From: a virus
IMG/VR virus record: IMGVR_UViG_3300028590_000055
Coordinates: 1-36,183 of that record
Direction: 5' to 3' (one strand)
DNA: 36,183 nucleotides
Shown: in pieces, positions 1 to 9,061 of the stretch
Position numbering within the stretch: position 1 is the first letter of the stretch
How the letters are laid out: each line of letters begins with the position of its first letter
Position numbers and translations under genes: made by a program
The notes under the pieces: model-generated
Seen by the model: the letters and a program-made list of their open reading frames with translations, nothing else
Told to the model about the DNA's origin: nothing
Database searches by the model: none

Positions 1-544
1 TGAACATGCCCGCATTGGCGGTGCTGAACGTGTAGGTTGTTGCCTCGTCCGATACAGCGGTGAAGCGGACGACATCACCCCCTGCCTTTGCCGCGTTAAA
101 AGCTGTCACCACATTGCTGGCACCGGTAGGCGAACCGAACGTCAGCATGGTCGGGCGGAGTGCGCTGTCAACAAACGCATCGCCGTAGATTATTTCGTCT
201 GCGTGCGCGTTTTCGATCGACCCGGGGTCGCCCTGGTCGCCTTTGTCGCCTTTCAGTGCCGTCCCCGGGACATAAGGATCGATGTCATTGCCTAGCTGCG
301 TGCCGGCGGCGTTCGTGACACGCACCCGATAGGTCACGGATTCGTTGATGTAGATGTTGGCATATCGACCAGTGGCATCCGCGATTACCGGATTCGCCAA
401 GGGCGTCGTCATTCCGGCGTCAGCGTAGATCGGGGCCTTCGTCGTCGTGCCGGTGTAGTAGAAATATAGTCTGGCCCCCGCGACCGGGAGGCCGTTCGCG
501 CTGAACGTTGGAATGAACGGGGAGTAATAGACCTTAGATGCCAT
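1..544 (-). CDS. Tail fibre / tailspike protein, N-terminal part (cut by window edge)
   Basis: I translated this directly from the minus strand. It starts MASKVYYSPFIPTFSANG at 544 and runs off the window after about 181 residues. Residues 1-95 look like a virion-binding head domain (a beta-rich stretch with GRYANIYINESVTYRVRV). A short collagen-like linker follows, GDKGDQGDPGS near residue 100, and then the start of a new domain (YGDAFVDSALRPTML). This layout is typical of podovirus tail fibres and tailspikes whose distal part binds or degrades host surface sugars. That distal part is missing here. It is the last late gene visible, downstream of the ejection proteins. The Shine-Dalgarno signal is weak, but no better start is seen. 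Confidence 0.8.
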   Translation of the reverse strand, partial: MASKVYYSPFIPTFSANGLPVAGARLYFYYTGTTTKAPIYADAGMTTPLANPVIADATGRYANIYINESVTYRVRVTNAAGTQLGNDIDPYVPGTALKGDKGDQGDPGSIENAHADEIIYGDAFVDSALRPTMLTFGSPTGASNVVTAFNAAKAGGDVVRFTAVSDEATTYTFSTANAGMF

Positions 545-640
545 AGCTGTTACCGTTCGTGTTGAATGCGCCGTACCTTTCGCGATCCTCGAACCTTTCG
601 ATTCTGGCTCTGCCTGATCGCCATGTATTGGTGGTTCCCA

Positions 641-3355
641 TCACTGGCGTTCCTCGTCAGCGGCCGCTCGTGTGGGTGTTGAAGAAAGGGCTTGCTGCAG
701 GTACCGCTGCAGCCCGAGCGCATCCTGAGCGATGGCTGGGTCACGGGTAGCCACCGTGCGAAGCCGCGCAACATGCCGCTCGATCTTCTGCGGCGTCGTC
801 ATGCGGGGAGCTTGCCTGAGCCATTTCGACATGTCTGGGGACATGAGTGCGCGGGCGGAGAGATGGCGAAGGCCGGCCCCACCGGCAGTGCCCAACGCCG
901 TGCCGACGACAGCACCTGGCACGCCGCCGACTGTCGCGCCCACAGCGCCACCGATGCCGCCACGGGTAACCAGATTCCTGATCTCGCTGCCCCAATTCAT
1001 GACCACGCCAGAACGCGAGTTGTTCAGTCGTGCAGCGGTATCACGATACGCCTCGGCAACGGCGCGCAGGTTCGTGATCGATTTTGCACCTTCCGGCCCA
1101 AAGATCGTGCGGCGTGCAGCCGGAGACAGTGCGCGAACACTGCTGACGAATAGTGCTGGAGAGAAATCTTCTTCAGGTGACCTGCGCCCGAGCCTCGCCG
1201 CGATCGTTGCCGCAGCGTCGGCCTGCTCTTCCGGCTCCAGTTTCTGCCACAGTCGATCGAGGCGTTGACTATCACCGCCCTCGCTTGCCATCGTCTTGAT
1301 GCGGCTCCAGACGGCCTCGCCGCCGAGCTTGTCGTTCTTGTTCCCGATGACGCGGCGAACGACCTGATCGATCTCCGCCTTGCGCTCGCGCCAGAACTTG
1401 TCGGCACGGTCGTACTGACGAACCGCAGCCGGAGCCGTCTTGCCCAGATCGCGCTGGATGTCGGTTTTTGCCGCGTCCAGCACCATGCCAACACGGCGCT
1501 CAGCATCGGTTGCTGTCAGGTTACGATTGTTGATGTTGCCGCGCAGTTGGGTGCGAAGATCCCGAATGTCGCCAATCGTCTTGGCCTTGAGGTTCCCGCC
1601 TTCATCGACAAAGTCGCCGCGGATCTCCTGAAGGTACTTGATCAGCGGCGAGTTCGTGTTTGCGTTGCCCTGAAGTTCGGCGATTTGCTTATCGAGAACC
1701 TGGACAGCGTCCCGGCCAGTAACGGGGGTGCCGCCTGCCATCTGGTCGGCGCGATCGTACATCCGACCGCCGACGCCACGGGACTTCTCGATATAGCGCT
1801 CGCCGGCATCCTGGATGCGCTGCCCGATGACACCGCCCTCTTGAGCCATGCCGCCGTTGCCCAAGCCTCCCGCGCGAGCTTCAAGTGCGTCGGCGGTTCC
1901 CTTGAGTGCCTGGCGAACAGGGCCACCGCCACCGATCGAGCTTTCCAGATACGCCATCGCATCGCGGCGGCGTGGATCGACCACCGGACGGCTGACCGGG
2001 ATATTCTCCTCAGCCGCAGCCTTGGCGATCTCGACACTTTCATCCGTTCCGCGTGGCGGCGGCGCACCGTTCGGGCGATTGCGCAGCCGGTTGCTGAGCG
2101 CGCCGAAACCCGCTCCCAACGCACCACCAAGCGCTGCGCCGGTCGGAACCTGCGCTAGACGATCGGTAAATCCGCCCTCGCCCGAATTGAACGCATAGGT
2201 TCCGCCAAGCGCGGCACCCTCACCGCCCGAGCGCAGCGCACTCCGGGGGACGGCAGGCCCTCCACGCCCTAGCACGCGCCCCCAAGGCAGCAGTGCGCCG
2301 CCAGCTTGGCCGGCGAAGCGCGCAAGTGGGTTCACACGTTCGTCCGAACTGTCGATAGCTCGCTCAGCACGAAGGTTATCGCGCATAGTGCCGTCGCTGA
2401 AGATCGTCCTGCCAGCAGCCGCTAGTTCATCAGCGGCCCCTAAAGTGATCGTGTCAGCAGCACCGCGCACCGCGGCATCTACGGCACCCATCGTAGTGTC
2501 ACGGCGAAGGTCTATCGCCGCTGGCGCTTCCTCGGTGATGTTGACCGAAAGCGCGGGCTCGGTGCCGAACTTCGCACGGTAGGCCGCCGCGTATTCGTCG
2601 CTGTTCAGGATATCGGGCGACGCGTTTATCGGCTCGCCATTGTACGATAGCCCGGTTTCGGTGACCTCGTACTTGCCGCCGCTGAGACCAGACGCAAAAT
2701 CAGTAAGGTTGCTGATTGTGAGGGTGTTGGCTTCCTTCGCGATCGGCGCAGCATCATCAAGCGCCTCGCCCCTGAGTGCCTTGTCGATGTCCGGTCGGAA
2801 CCCATCCAAAATTGCTTTGGTTTCCGGCGTCAAGGCACGCCCAGCGGAGGCCTCAAGCCCAGCGATAGCGCGAAGCCGAGCGGCCCGCTTCTGCGCCACC
2901 GCCTCCGGCCCTTCGTTGGGCATCGGGAAATAGATACGGCGCTGGCGTTCCAATTCCTCTTCGGGAATGGCGGCTCCGGAATCCTGCCGAAGCGAAGCAG
3001 CGATGAACTCGTCTTGCGCGCTGTCGGCGACCTGCCGCTGGGGGCTATTTCCCACGGTTGCAGGAAGCGCATTCAAAAGGTCGGGTGCCGTGTTCGCAAG
3101 CGTCTGGCCAACCAGCGAGCGTGGCCCGACGCCGGTCTTCTCATACGAGACGTTCGCACCCAAAGCTCTGCGAATGAACGCGCTGGCCTTGTCCTCCCCT
3201 TCACGGGTCTGGGGCTTATTGTTCGCAGGTGCGACGCCTTGCGCGCGGTAAACCTCAAGTTCCTGCTGGTGCTCCGGCTTGATCCGACCAGTCGTCTCCA
3301 ACTCGATCAGCTTGGCAATGCGGGGATTGGCGACGGCTGTGGGCTTCTTCGCCAT
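641..3355 (-). CDS. Large internal virion / DNA ejection protein (P22 gp16-like position)
   Basis: This is a 904-residue protein starting at an ATG two bases after the stop of the preceding gene. It is rich in Ala, Arg and charged helix, with no enzyme motif I recognise. A glycine-zipper segment about 75-105 residues from the C-terminus (GGIGGAVGATVGGVPGAVVG) could insert into a membrane. Size, composition and place match phage ejection proteins (P22 gp16, T7 internal virion proteins): it is the third of three genes between the tail accessory genes and the tail fibre. Such proteins are packed in the head and injected to help DNA cross the cell envelope. The function is inferred from position and composition, not from a clear homology motif. 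Confidence 0.65.
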   Translation of the reverse strand: MAKKPTAVANPRIAKLIELETTGRIKPEHQQELEVYRAQGVAPANNKPQTREGEDKASAFIRRALGANVSYEKTGVGPRSLVGQTLANTAPDLLNALPATVGNSPQRQVADSAQDEFIAASLRQDSGAAIPEEELERQRRIYFPMPNEGPEAVAQKRAARLRAIAGLEASAGRALTPETKAILDGFRPDIDKALRGEALDDAAPIAKEANTLTISNLTDFASGLSGGKYEVTETGLSYNGEPINASPDILNSDEYAAAYRAKFGTEPALSVNITEEAPAAIDLRRDTTMGAVDAAVRGAADTITLGAADELAAAGRTIFSDGTMRDNLRAERAIDSSDERVNPLARFAGQAGGALLPWGRVLGRGGPAVPRSALRSGGEGAALGGTYAFNSGEGGFTDRLAQVPTGAALGGALGAGFGALSNRLRNRPNGAPPPRGTDESVEIAKAAAEENIPVSRPVVDPRRRDAMAYLESSIGGGGPVRQALKGTADALEARAGGLGNGGMAQEGGVIGQRIQDAGERYIEKSRGVGGRMYDRADQMAGGTPVTGRDAVQVLDKQIAELQGNANTNSPLIKYLQEIRGDFVDEGGNLKAKTIGDIRDLRTQLRGNINNRNLTATDAERRVGMVLDAAKTDIQRDLGKTAPAAVRQYDRADKFWRERKAEIDQVVRRVIGNKNDKLGGEAVWSRIKTMASEGGDSQRLDRLWQKLEPEEQADAAATIAARLGRRSPEEDFSPALFVSSVRALSPAARRTIFGPEGAKSITNLRAVAEAYRDTAARLNNSRSGVVMNWGSEIRNLVTRGGIGGAVGATVGGVPGAVVGTALGTAGGAGLRHLSARALMSPDMSKWLRQAPRMTTPQKIERHVARLRTVATRDPAIAQDALGLQRYLQQALSSTPTRAAADEERQ

Positions 3356-3357
3356 CG

Positions 3358-4572
3358 TCAGTAATCCAGGTCGCTGAGATCGGTGCGCACGCCAAGACGG
3401 GAAGCGGCGATAGCCGCACGATCCTTGTCCCGCTCCTTGAAGCGAACAGCCGCTCGCCCCTCTGCCCGCTGGGCACGGCCTTCGGCGGCGGTCGCGCGGC
3501 GCTCAGAAAGCTGGAACTGGCGCTCGGCGCGCTCGGCCGCGGTGTCCGCGCGTGCATTGTCGGCCGCAGTATTCTGTTCACTGAGGCGTTCGGAGAACGA
3601 CATCCCCATGATGCGGTCACGGTTGAGGATGTTGTCGCTGAGATCGGCCTGCGCCAACTCAGCGTCCGTATAGCCAAGCTGCAACAGGTCGCCGCGCATG
3701 GCTTGGAAGGCGGCGGTACGTTCAGGGCCCGCTGGCACCTTCAACAGATAATCGGCAATGCCGGCCTTCTGCTCTAGATGCTTCTGGGCCTGCTCGATCT
3801 GTGCCTTTTCGCCCTTCTGCGCGAACTCGTAGAGCTTCATCGCCATGTCGCTTTGGCCAGGAATCATCGCGAGATCGCGAATGGCGTCCATGTTGATGTT
3901 GAGCCCGTCGGCGCGGCGAACCGTTTTAGGTATTGCGACCGCATACTGCTCGGCTTGCTCCGCGTGGAGCTTCTCAGCATAGGCTGTCGCCTCCTCTGGT
4001 GTGCGGAAGACTCCTAACTTTCGCCCAGTCCGACGGTATTCAGCAACAGCCTGCTCGTCAGAAAGCAGCCGCCCATCATCTGAAACTGTTGGTATGAGCA
4101 CCTCACCTTCATCTGTTCCGATGGAAATGCTGCGCACGGTTGATATCGAGCCATCTGCGTTCGGCACTGAAGGGCGGTTATTCAGATTGATGTTGCCCCC
4201 TGCGGGTCCGTAAGCCCCCTGCTGCTGTTCATCAGCTGCGAGGCTGCCCAGAGCTTGGCCCGGCATGAAGCGGTCAACATCGCTGCCTTGAGCGACAGGG
4301 AAAATCCGGTGAGCGTCCCCACCGATCTCATTCACGGCCTCGCCCATCGTGCGATCCGGGTTCGTATCGACAAAGCCTCCGCCGAGCGCAGGCTTCGTCG
4401 CACCGCCTCCGAAGGCCTTCGCAACCAGCGCCGCCGCCTGCTCTTCGCGTCGATCCTTGCGATCTTGAGCAGCATCCTGCGCCTGTTGGCGGCGGATCTG
4501 GCGCCCGGCCTCGTAGCCGCCCAATGCGGCCTGTGCGAAATTAGGGGTCTCGAGAATACTAAAATCCGGCAT
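3358..4572 (-). CDS. Probable ejection / internal virion protein (P22 gp20-like position)
   Basis: The ATG at 4572 ([14 protein letters not shown]) is chosen because GAGGA lies 7-8 bases upstream and it makes a TGATG overlap with the preceding stop. A TTG two codons earlier lacks room for a ribosome site. The protein has 404 residues, with a charged helical N-terminus ([18 protein letters not shown]), a low-complexity middle, and a long Arg/Ala/Glu coiled-coil-like C-terminal region (about residues 325-385). It has no catalytic motif and lies between two other ejection-type genes. A tape-like or injected virion protein is the best guess. Family membership is not proven. Confidence 0.55.
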   Translation of the reverse strand: MPDFSILETPNFAQAALGGYEAGRQIRRQQAQDAAQDRKDRREEQAAALVAKAFGGGATKPALGGGFVDTNPDRTMGEAVNEIGGDAHRIFPVAQGSDVDRFMPGQALGSLAADEQQQGAYGPAGGNINLNNRPSVPNADGSISTVRSISIGTDEGEVLIPTVSDDGRLLSDEQAVAEYRRTGRKLGVFRTPEEATAYAEKLHAEQAEQYAVAIPKTVRRADGLNINMDAIRDLAMIPGQSDMAMKLYEFAQKGEKAQIEQAQKHLEQKAGIADYLLKVPAGPERTAAFQAMRGDLLQLGYTDAELAQADLSDNILNRDRIMGMSFSERLSEQNTAADNARADTAAERAERQFQLSERRATAAEGRAQRAEGRAAVRFKERDKDRAAIAASRLGVRTDLSDLDY

Positions 4573-5261
4573 CACCAATTCCTCGATGGATCGTTGAAAC
4601 CGCCGGGATTATAGGGTGGCGCCTGTCCTGATTTTGCTCCGTAGGAGCTGCCCATGCCCTGTGAGTAGCCGTAGGCAGTGAGCCCAGATTGCAGGATGCC
4701 GTTGATGCTGTTCGCGTTCGATAGGGCCGCGTTGCCGACAGCGTTCGCGGCTTGGTTGTTGTTGATCGAAACGCTGTTCGCGAAATTCTGACCAACGCCG
4801 GCAAGGGCCGAAGCGGCACCTAGACCGATTTGCTGCTGGCCGGCCAGATGGCCCATATACTGACCGAGCGACTGGTTCGATTGCGCGTGCCCATACCGGG
4901 TGAGCGCCTTCTGGGCGGCGCCGCTATCGAGCAACCCACGGTTGCCGAGTGCGCCAGTTACCGAGCGCTGGCCCTCATTGAACTGGTCCTGATAGCCGGT
5001 CGCGTTGCGGAAGGTGTTAAACGCCCCTTCGGCTGCCGCTTTGTCTCCCCCAAGCCCAAGCAGCGCCTGTATCGCTGACGTGGCAGGACCACCGGCATTC
5101 ATAAATGGCGTGAGCGCGGCCTTGTTCTGCCCGTAGATTTGCTGCTGCAGAGCGTTGTTCTTGTCGGCCGCAGAGGTCGCCGCTTTGCTCGCCTTACTTG
5201 AGGCAGAGCTTGCCGCGACGCCGCCGACGACAGCCGAACCGACTATTGCTACGGCGACCAT
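4572..5261 (-). CDS. Probable DNA ejection protein (P22 gp7-like)
   Basis: This is a 229-residue protein. The ATG at 5261 is preferred over a GTG at 5285 because it has GAGAGGG seven bases upstream and makes a TGATG overlap with the GNAT gene. The N-terminus is a hydrophobic helix ([17 protein letters not shown]) followed by Ser/Ala/Lys heptads and [20 protein letters not shown]. The rest is Gly, Asn, Gln and Ala rich. This architecture (N-terminal membrane-active helix, small-residue-rich body) is common in gp7-type injected proteins that lie just before the larger ejection proteins, as here. The role is inferred from architecture and gene order. Confidence 0.6.
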   Translation of the reverse strand: MVAVAIVGSAVVGGVAASSASSKASKAATSAADKNNALQQQIYGQNKAALTPFMNAGGPATSAIQALLGLGGDKAAAEGAFNTFRNATGYQDQFNEGQRSVTGALGNRGLLDSGAAQKALTRYGHAQSNQSLGQYMGHLAGQQQIGLGAASALAGVGQNFANSVSINNNQAANAVGNAALSNANSINGILQSGLTAYGYSQGMGSSYGAKSGQAPPYNPGGFNDPSRNW

Positions 5262-5725
5262 CAGGAAGCCCTCTCGCCGAGCCACATCTCGTAATACCGC
5301 TCAACTTCCCGGTACCCGAGAAACTGAAACAGAAACGATGCGTCCTTGTGGCACTTGGAGCCGACGAACATGCGCTGCACGCCCCGACGACGAGCCTCGG
5401 CCTCTACCGCCTTGAACAGCATGACGCCGCCAGCCTGGCCGCGGTGGTCGGGGTGGACATAGAAGATGTCCATCGTCAGCGTGAGGCACGTCTTGTAGTG
5501 CAGGCCCGGCGCTACGAAGCCGACGAAATACCCGACCAGTACGCCGGCATCGCGCAACGCAACCGTCATCACTTGCCCTGCGGCGTCGCGCTGCAGATAC
5601 AAATCGTACTGCGGGTCTAGTGGAACCTCATCCTTGTCGAGCGCCAGCTCCTCCCAATGCAGGGGCAGGATCGGCTTCACCTCTTCGAGGAACGGAGGGA
5701 ACGGCTCTGGCTGGGCGGTCAACAT
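5261..5725 (-). CDS. GNAT-family N-acetyltransferase
   Basis: The protein has 154 residues. The GNAT acetyl-CoA binding loop is visible at about 91-103 (HPDHRGQAGGVML), after the beta-strand MDIFYV, and is followed by the helix FKAVEAEARRRG and a C-terminal FLGYREVERYYEMWL strand-helix. The fold predicts transfer of an acetyl group from acetyl-CoA to an amine; the substrate is unknown. It sits inside the virion operon, between a dioxygenase gene (7-bp overlap) and an ejection protein gene. It could modify a virion protein or a host target, or simply be cargo. The family call is firm; the function is open. Confidence 0.85.
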   Translation of the reverse strand: MLTAQPEPFPPFLEEVKPILPLHWEELALDKDEVPLDPQYDLYLQRDAAGQVMTVALRDAGVLVGYFVGFVAPGLHYKTCLTLTMDIFYVHPDHRGQAGGVMLFKAVEAEARRRGVQRMFVGSKCHKDASFLFQFLGYREVERYYEMWLGERAS

Positions 5726-6249
5726 ACACGGATGTCCACGACGATGACGATCCGGTCGTCGGCGGAATTGTTCACAACCTCATGCTCGACGCGGTTGTTG
5801 AACCAATACGCCTCGCCCGCAGCGAACGTGATCACCTCCTCTCCAGAACGAGTGACGCAGCCAGGGAGCGACTGCAAAGCGATGTGATAGCGCTGGTAGA
5901 AGGTCGCCGGTGCGCCTTGGTCCTGATGGGGCGCAATTGATGCACCGGGGGCGAGCCGAGTGATGATCGCTCGCCCGAGCTGCACGCCGTTGACGCGCCG
6001 CATAAGATTGAGGAGGAGATCCTGAACCGGAAGCTCGTACCAGCCGCGATGCGGGTGAGTCTGAATGTCATTGACGACGTCGCCATCGCACTCGTTGAAC
6101 ATCAGCCAGATGTCATCGACCTGTGCGTGGGGGCTACCGGGATAGGTGGTGCGAAGATCGTTCTCGTTCCACAGATCGGCGCGCGCAGATAGCGCGGCCA
6201 TGATCGGAACGACGTCGATTCCATCAGCAATTTTGAGGAAGTTCCTCAT
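5719..6249 (-). CDS. Aspartyl/asparaginyl beta-hydroxylase-like Fe(II)/2-oxoglutarate dioxygenase
   Basis: Starting at the ATG at 6249, which makes an ATGA overlap with the HNH gene upstream (a GTG at 6267 is the alternative), the protein has 176 residues. The metal triad is seen as H108-Q-D110 (APHQDQG) and H156 (NRVEHEV), with R166 well placed to bind 2-oxoglutarate. The surrounding pattern (RYHIALQS, GEAYWFNN, then a strand ending in VDIRV) fits the aspartyl/asparaginyl beta-hydroxylase group of cupin-fold enzymes. These hydroxylate protein side chains or small molecules using O2. The target here is unknown; the adjoining acetyltransferase suggests a paired modification function. Confidence 0.8.
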   Translation of the reverse strand: MRNFLKIADGIDVVPIMAALSARADLWNENDLRTTYPGSPHAQVDDIWLMFNECDGDVVNDIQTHPHRGWYELPVQDLLLNLMRRVNGVQLGRAIITRLAPGASIAPHQDQGAPATFYQRYHIALQSLPGCVTRSGEEVITFAAGEAYWFNNRVEHEVVNNSADDRIVIVVDIRVC

Positions 6250-6776
6250 CGGACCCGCCCCATCCACTCTACGACGGCAAGCACCTCCTCATAGCTTCCG
6301 TCGTTCTTGATCGAGTTCGCGCGCGCGCTGATAACAGCGATATTGCCCGGGACGTAACCGAGGACTGGGACTATCCGGTCCAAGCTAGGGCTATGAGCGT
6401 TTCTACCCTGCCTCTTGTCGGCGCACTCGATCGGGTAGTGCAGGTCGATGCCTAGCGCAGGGCAGACGCCCACGCATTCAGCTAGAACATCTTCAACCGT
6501 TATGTCGAATGGAACGCCAGACGAAGCAGATCGGGCTTTCGCGTTCGAATACGCTGTCCTCGCCCACGCGAGCATAGGGTCCTTTGCCCGCCGAAGAGCA
6601 AGTGCGGCCCTCTTTGCATCCCTTGAGTTGTAGGGCCGCTGCGAATAATCGCGCCAGGTTTTCGTCTGTGGCGAGCATTCGTTGCAGGACGCGTGGATGC
6701 GTCCGCCCCAACGAGCGAAAGCGTTCGCGCCTTTTTCGGCGCCGCACAGAGTGCAAATTTTAGAAGGTGTCAGCAA
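6246..6776 (-). CDS. HNH-type endonuclease with N-terminal zinc finger
   Basis: This is a 176-residue protein. No ATG is available near the N-terminus. The TTG at 6776 has GAGG five bases upstream and keeps the first zinc cysteines, so it is chosen. Cys8/Cys11 and Cys31/Cys34 form a zinc-binding motif. The C-terminal half (CPALGIDLHYP, then SPSLDRIVPVLGYVPGNI and VISARANSIKND) matches a phage HNH group related to free-standing homing endonucleases. It lies at the edge of the ejection module, next to a reversed lipoprotein gene, which suggests an insertion point. It may be selfish or may act in packaging; the former seems likelier. Confidence 0.75.
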   Translation of the reverse strand: MLTPSKICTLCGAEKGANAFARWGGRIHASCNECSPQTKTWRDYSQRPYNSRDAKRAALALRRAKDPMLAWARTAYSNAKARSASSGVPFDITVEDVLAECVGVCPALGIDLHYPIECADKRQGRNAHSPSLDRIVPVLGYVPGNIAVISARANSIKNDGSYEEVLAVVEWMGRVR

Positions 6777-6832
6777 GCGGGCCTCGATGTTTTCGAGATC
6801 GCCGCTGCGGCGAAAATGTCTGACTGCAGCTA

Positions 6833-6851
6833 TTGCCTACTTTTTAGGCAA
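6833..6851. repeat. Perfect inverted repeat TTGCCTA-N5-TAGGCAA upstream of the lipoprotein gene
   Basis: The two 7-bp arms are 6833-6839 and 6845-6851, with a CTTTT loop. The hairpin lies in the divergent gap between the HNH start (6776) and the lipoprotein start (6886). No T-run follows on either strand, so an intrinsic terminator is not strongly supported. It could be an operator or an insulating hairpin for the reversed gene. Confidence 0.6.
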
Positions 6852-6885
6852 ATGCAAGAACCCTCGCGCTGATTCGGAGGGTGAC

Positions 6886-7113
6886 ATGCGCAAGGGGATT
6901 TTGATGATCGCGGTACTGGTGGCGGCGTGCGCGCCCAAGCTGGTGCAGAACGGTCCTGCTGGCGGGATGATTTCGATGACAGGGGTGATGGGCGAGAAAT
7001 CAAAAGCCGCTCAGATCGCGAATGCCGAATGTGCAAAGCATGGCCGGGACGCTCGCATTACCCGCTTCGATGTAATCTCCGACACTGCCTCTTACGAGTG
7101 CGTCGCGCGCTAG
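6886..7113 (+). CDS. Small lipoprotein, YecR-like (reversed moron in the late operon)
   Basis: The ATG at 6886 follows GGAGG at a spacing of about 6 bases. The 75-residue product begins with a short basic stretch, a hydrophobic helix and a lipobox ending in Cys15 (LVAAC), so it should be lipidated and exported. The mature part (KAAQIANAECAKHGRDAR, then TASYECVAR) has the two-cysteine pattern of YecR-like lipoproteins; this family call is tentative. It is the only plus-strand gene among the late genes. It converges with the next minus-strand gene, and the two share the palindrome CTAG (7110-7113) as stop codons. Independent expression in the lysogen, as for phage morons, is plausible. Confidence 0.75.
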   Translation: MRKGILMIAVLVAACAPKLVQNGPAGGMISMTGVMGEKSKAAQIANAECAKHGRDARITRFDVISDTASYECVAR

Positions 7114-7703
7114 ACCGGCGCCTCAACAAAGCCGGGGGGCCTGACGTAATTCCCATCCTCGGTACCAGCCACGGGAATCGTGGCCGCGCCGACCGAATGT
7201 CGATCACCAGTCTGGACTGGCGGGGAGGCCGGATCGACAGTGAACTGGTAGGCGACGGCCCCGCCTGTGCGCGTCGGGTCATCATAGAACACCCGAACAA
7301 CCCCTCCGGAAACAACGCCGGTTGCGATTACGCCGCCGACCACTGAGACGGTGGGGTTCATCACGGGATCGCCATAGACGCGGTCATGATTGGCAATCGT
7401 GACATTGCCCAAATTATCGGCGGTGATCAGCGGAGCGGTGAAGTTGGCGATATAGCTATTTACCAGCGACGATTCAGCGGTAGTGCCGTCCGCCGCATCC
7501 TGCGCAGCAGCAGCCGCGGCCAACGCTACGTCGGCAGCGTCCAGCGCGATACCTGCGGCCTCCAGCGCGAGAACGATGCCATTGACCGACCGCTCGATAT
7601 TATCGGCATTTTGCTGCCACCACTGGATGAACAGCGCAGACGGCGTACCGTCGCGATTGATGATCTTGAGACCGGGGCTTAGCCTGGGCAGCTTGAGCGC
7701 CAT
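7110..7703 (-). CDS. Phage structural protein, probably tail-associated, function unknown
   Basis: This 197-residue protein starts at an ATG in a TGATG overlap with the gp10-like gene. The N-terminus (LSPGLKIINRDGTPSALFIQWWQQNADNIE) is of a kind common in phage tail or fibre-adjacent proteins. An alanine-rich helix (about residues 46-72) and a beta-rich C-terminal region (VVSGGVVRVFYDDPTRTGG) follow. Position between the gp10-like tail accessory gene and the ejection genes suggests a virion component such as a tail needle or fibre adaptor. No enzymatic motif is seen. The stop codon overlaps that of the convergent lipoprotein gene. Confidence 0.6.
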   Translation of the reverse strand: MALKLPRLSPGLKIINRDGTPSALFIQWWQQNADNIERSVNGIVLALEAAGIALDAADVALAAAAAAQDAADGTTAESSLVNSYIANFTAPLITADNLGNVTIANHDRVYGDPVMNPTVSVVGGVIATGVVSGGVVRVFYDDPTRTGGAVAYQFTVDPASPPVQTGDRHSVGAATIPVAGTEDGNYVRPPGFVEAPV

Positions 7704-9061
7704 CAGACGCGGCTCCGTCCGCCCATCGCTTCATTAAAGCGGATCGACGACACGCGCCAATAGGTAGGATCGGTCATGCGGAAGTCGAGCAATCCCCCCT
7801 CCCCATCGATCATGCCTAGCCGGCGCCATGCAGGGCGCTTGCGATACTGACCTTGCTCGCCCACCGCCGCTTGCTGCCATTCCCCATAGGTATTGCCGCC
7901 ATCGCGCGAGATGCGAACCTCGGTGATAGGGTCGAAATCCAGAACCGGCGCTTCGCCGACCGGCACGTCAAGCGAGAGATTGTCGAGAAACAATGCGGTC
8001 GGGAACAGCGCGGTCCACCGGCGCTCGATTGGGTCGGTCCCGTCAAGCAGGATGTCCCCGTTCAGCTTCCAAATCCGGCCCGTTTGATCGTCGCCGGCAT
8101 ATACCGTATCGTTGAGAAACACGCCGACATGCGCGCGCCAGTTATTGCGCTGGTACGAGCCAAACTCGCTCCACTGCTGACTGGCCGCGTTATAGGCGAA
8201 CGTCCCCGAGCTGGTCGAAAGCACGTAGAACAGATTGCCCTGCCAAGGAAACGCCCATGCGGTAAGATCGGCGGGATCTGACGACTGAATCGCTTCCTCG
8301 ATCCCGTGATCAGACACGCGCATCGGGATCGTATCCCCTCGATAGACCTTGAAATCATGCCCAACCCAATAAATCGAGTTGTCAAGCTTCGCGATCGTAT
8401 CACGCGAGATGCAGCCTTGGTCGTACAGCCGCCCATCAATGCGCTGAAACGGGACTTCGCCATCGCCGGTCGTTACCCAAACCTCAGTCGTGATCTCGCC
8501 AAACAGCCAGATTTGGTCGCTGACGATCCAGATCGCGACGAGACTATCCGGCGCGCGTTCAGCCGAGGCATAGTCGAGCGCATCCCAGCTTTCCGCATCG
8601 AGGATGCCAGACCAGTAGAACCGCTGGCTATCTGCCCGCGCGGCGAGAAAGTATCCGTTGATGTACGCAACCGAGGTCACGCCGGCATCATCGGGAAATG
8701 CCACTGTATCGACCGTTACGCCGTCGCTGACATAGAGCGCCGTGTCGTTCGCGATCAGCATTTGCGAGCTCGAAGCAGCGATGCTTACGCGAGCGGTGCC
8801 GGGTATCGTCCCGAGATCGTCCACAGCCTTGTAGAGGGTATCCCCGGAAACCGCGAAAAGCGCCCCGCCGAGCGCACCGGGTTGCCCATACATGCCTCGG
8901 ATCGGGCCGGCGCCGATATCGTACTCAATCTGCAGCGAGGGACGCGACAGGAGGGCGGTCTGCGCCCGCGAGGCTGGCGTTGCCTCGACATAGAGATTGG
9001 ACAGCCGAACCTTTGGCAGATCCGCCCGTTTGTAGGTCTGGATGCCATAGGGGACGATCAC
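7703..9061 (-). CDS. Packaged-DNA stabilization / tail accessory protein, P22 gp10-like
   Basis: The GTG at 9061 (MIVPYGIQTYKRADLPKVRL) gives 452 residues and a GTGA overlap with the preceding gene. A longer TTG start at 9136 would add residues that look like out-of-frame translation of that gene. The body is a beta-propeller-like series of short strands (GDTLYKAVDDLG, YINGYFLAARADSQRFYWSG, IYWVGHDFKVYRGD), ending in RRLGMIDGEGGLLDFRMTDPTYWRVSSI. This pattern, with a gp4-like gene just upstream, fits the P22 gp10 family, which joins the portal/gp4 ring to the tailspike and plugs the head. I am confident of the class, less of detailed function. Confidence 0.75.
   Translation of the reverse strand: MIVPYGIQTYKRADLPKVRLSNLYVEATPASRAQTALLSRPSLQIEYDIGAGPIRGMYGQPGALGGALFAVSGDTLYKAVDDLGTIPGTARVSIAASSSQMLIANDTALYVSDGVTVDTVAFPDDAGVTSVAYINGYFLAARADSQRFYWSGILDAESWDALDYASAERAPDSLVAIWIVSDQIWLFGEITTEVWVTTGDGEVPFQRIDGRLYDQGCISRDTIAKLDNSIYWVGHDFKVYRGDTIPMRVSDHGIEEAIQSSDPADLTAWAFPWQGNLFYVLSTSSGTFAYNAASQQWSEFGSYQRNNWRAHVGVFLNDTVYAGDDQTGRIWKLNGDILLDGTDPIERRWTALFPTALFLDNLSLDVPVGEAPVLDFDPITEVRISRDGGNTYGEWQQAAVGEQGQYRKRPAWRRLGMIDGEGGLLDFRMTDPTYWRVSSIRFNEAMGGRSRV

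Noticed and set aside
550-624. 24-residue basic peptide frame between the tail fibre and the large ejection gene
   Set aside because: It has no convincing ribosome site and only 24 residues; the gap is under 100 bases and may just hold untranslated RNA.
1265-2158. 297-codon open frame on the plus strand
   Set aside because: It is antisense to the large ejection protein gene. Long shadow frames are usual in DNA this GC-rich, and it shows no ribosome site or recognisable domain.
6833-6851. Intrinsic terminator for the late operon
   Set aside because: The stem is only 7 bp and AT-rich, and no T-run follows on either strand; it is listed as a repeat only.
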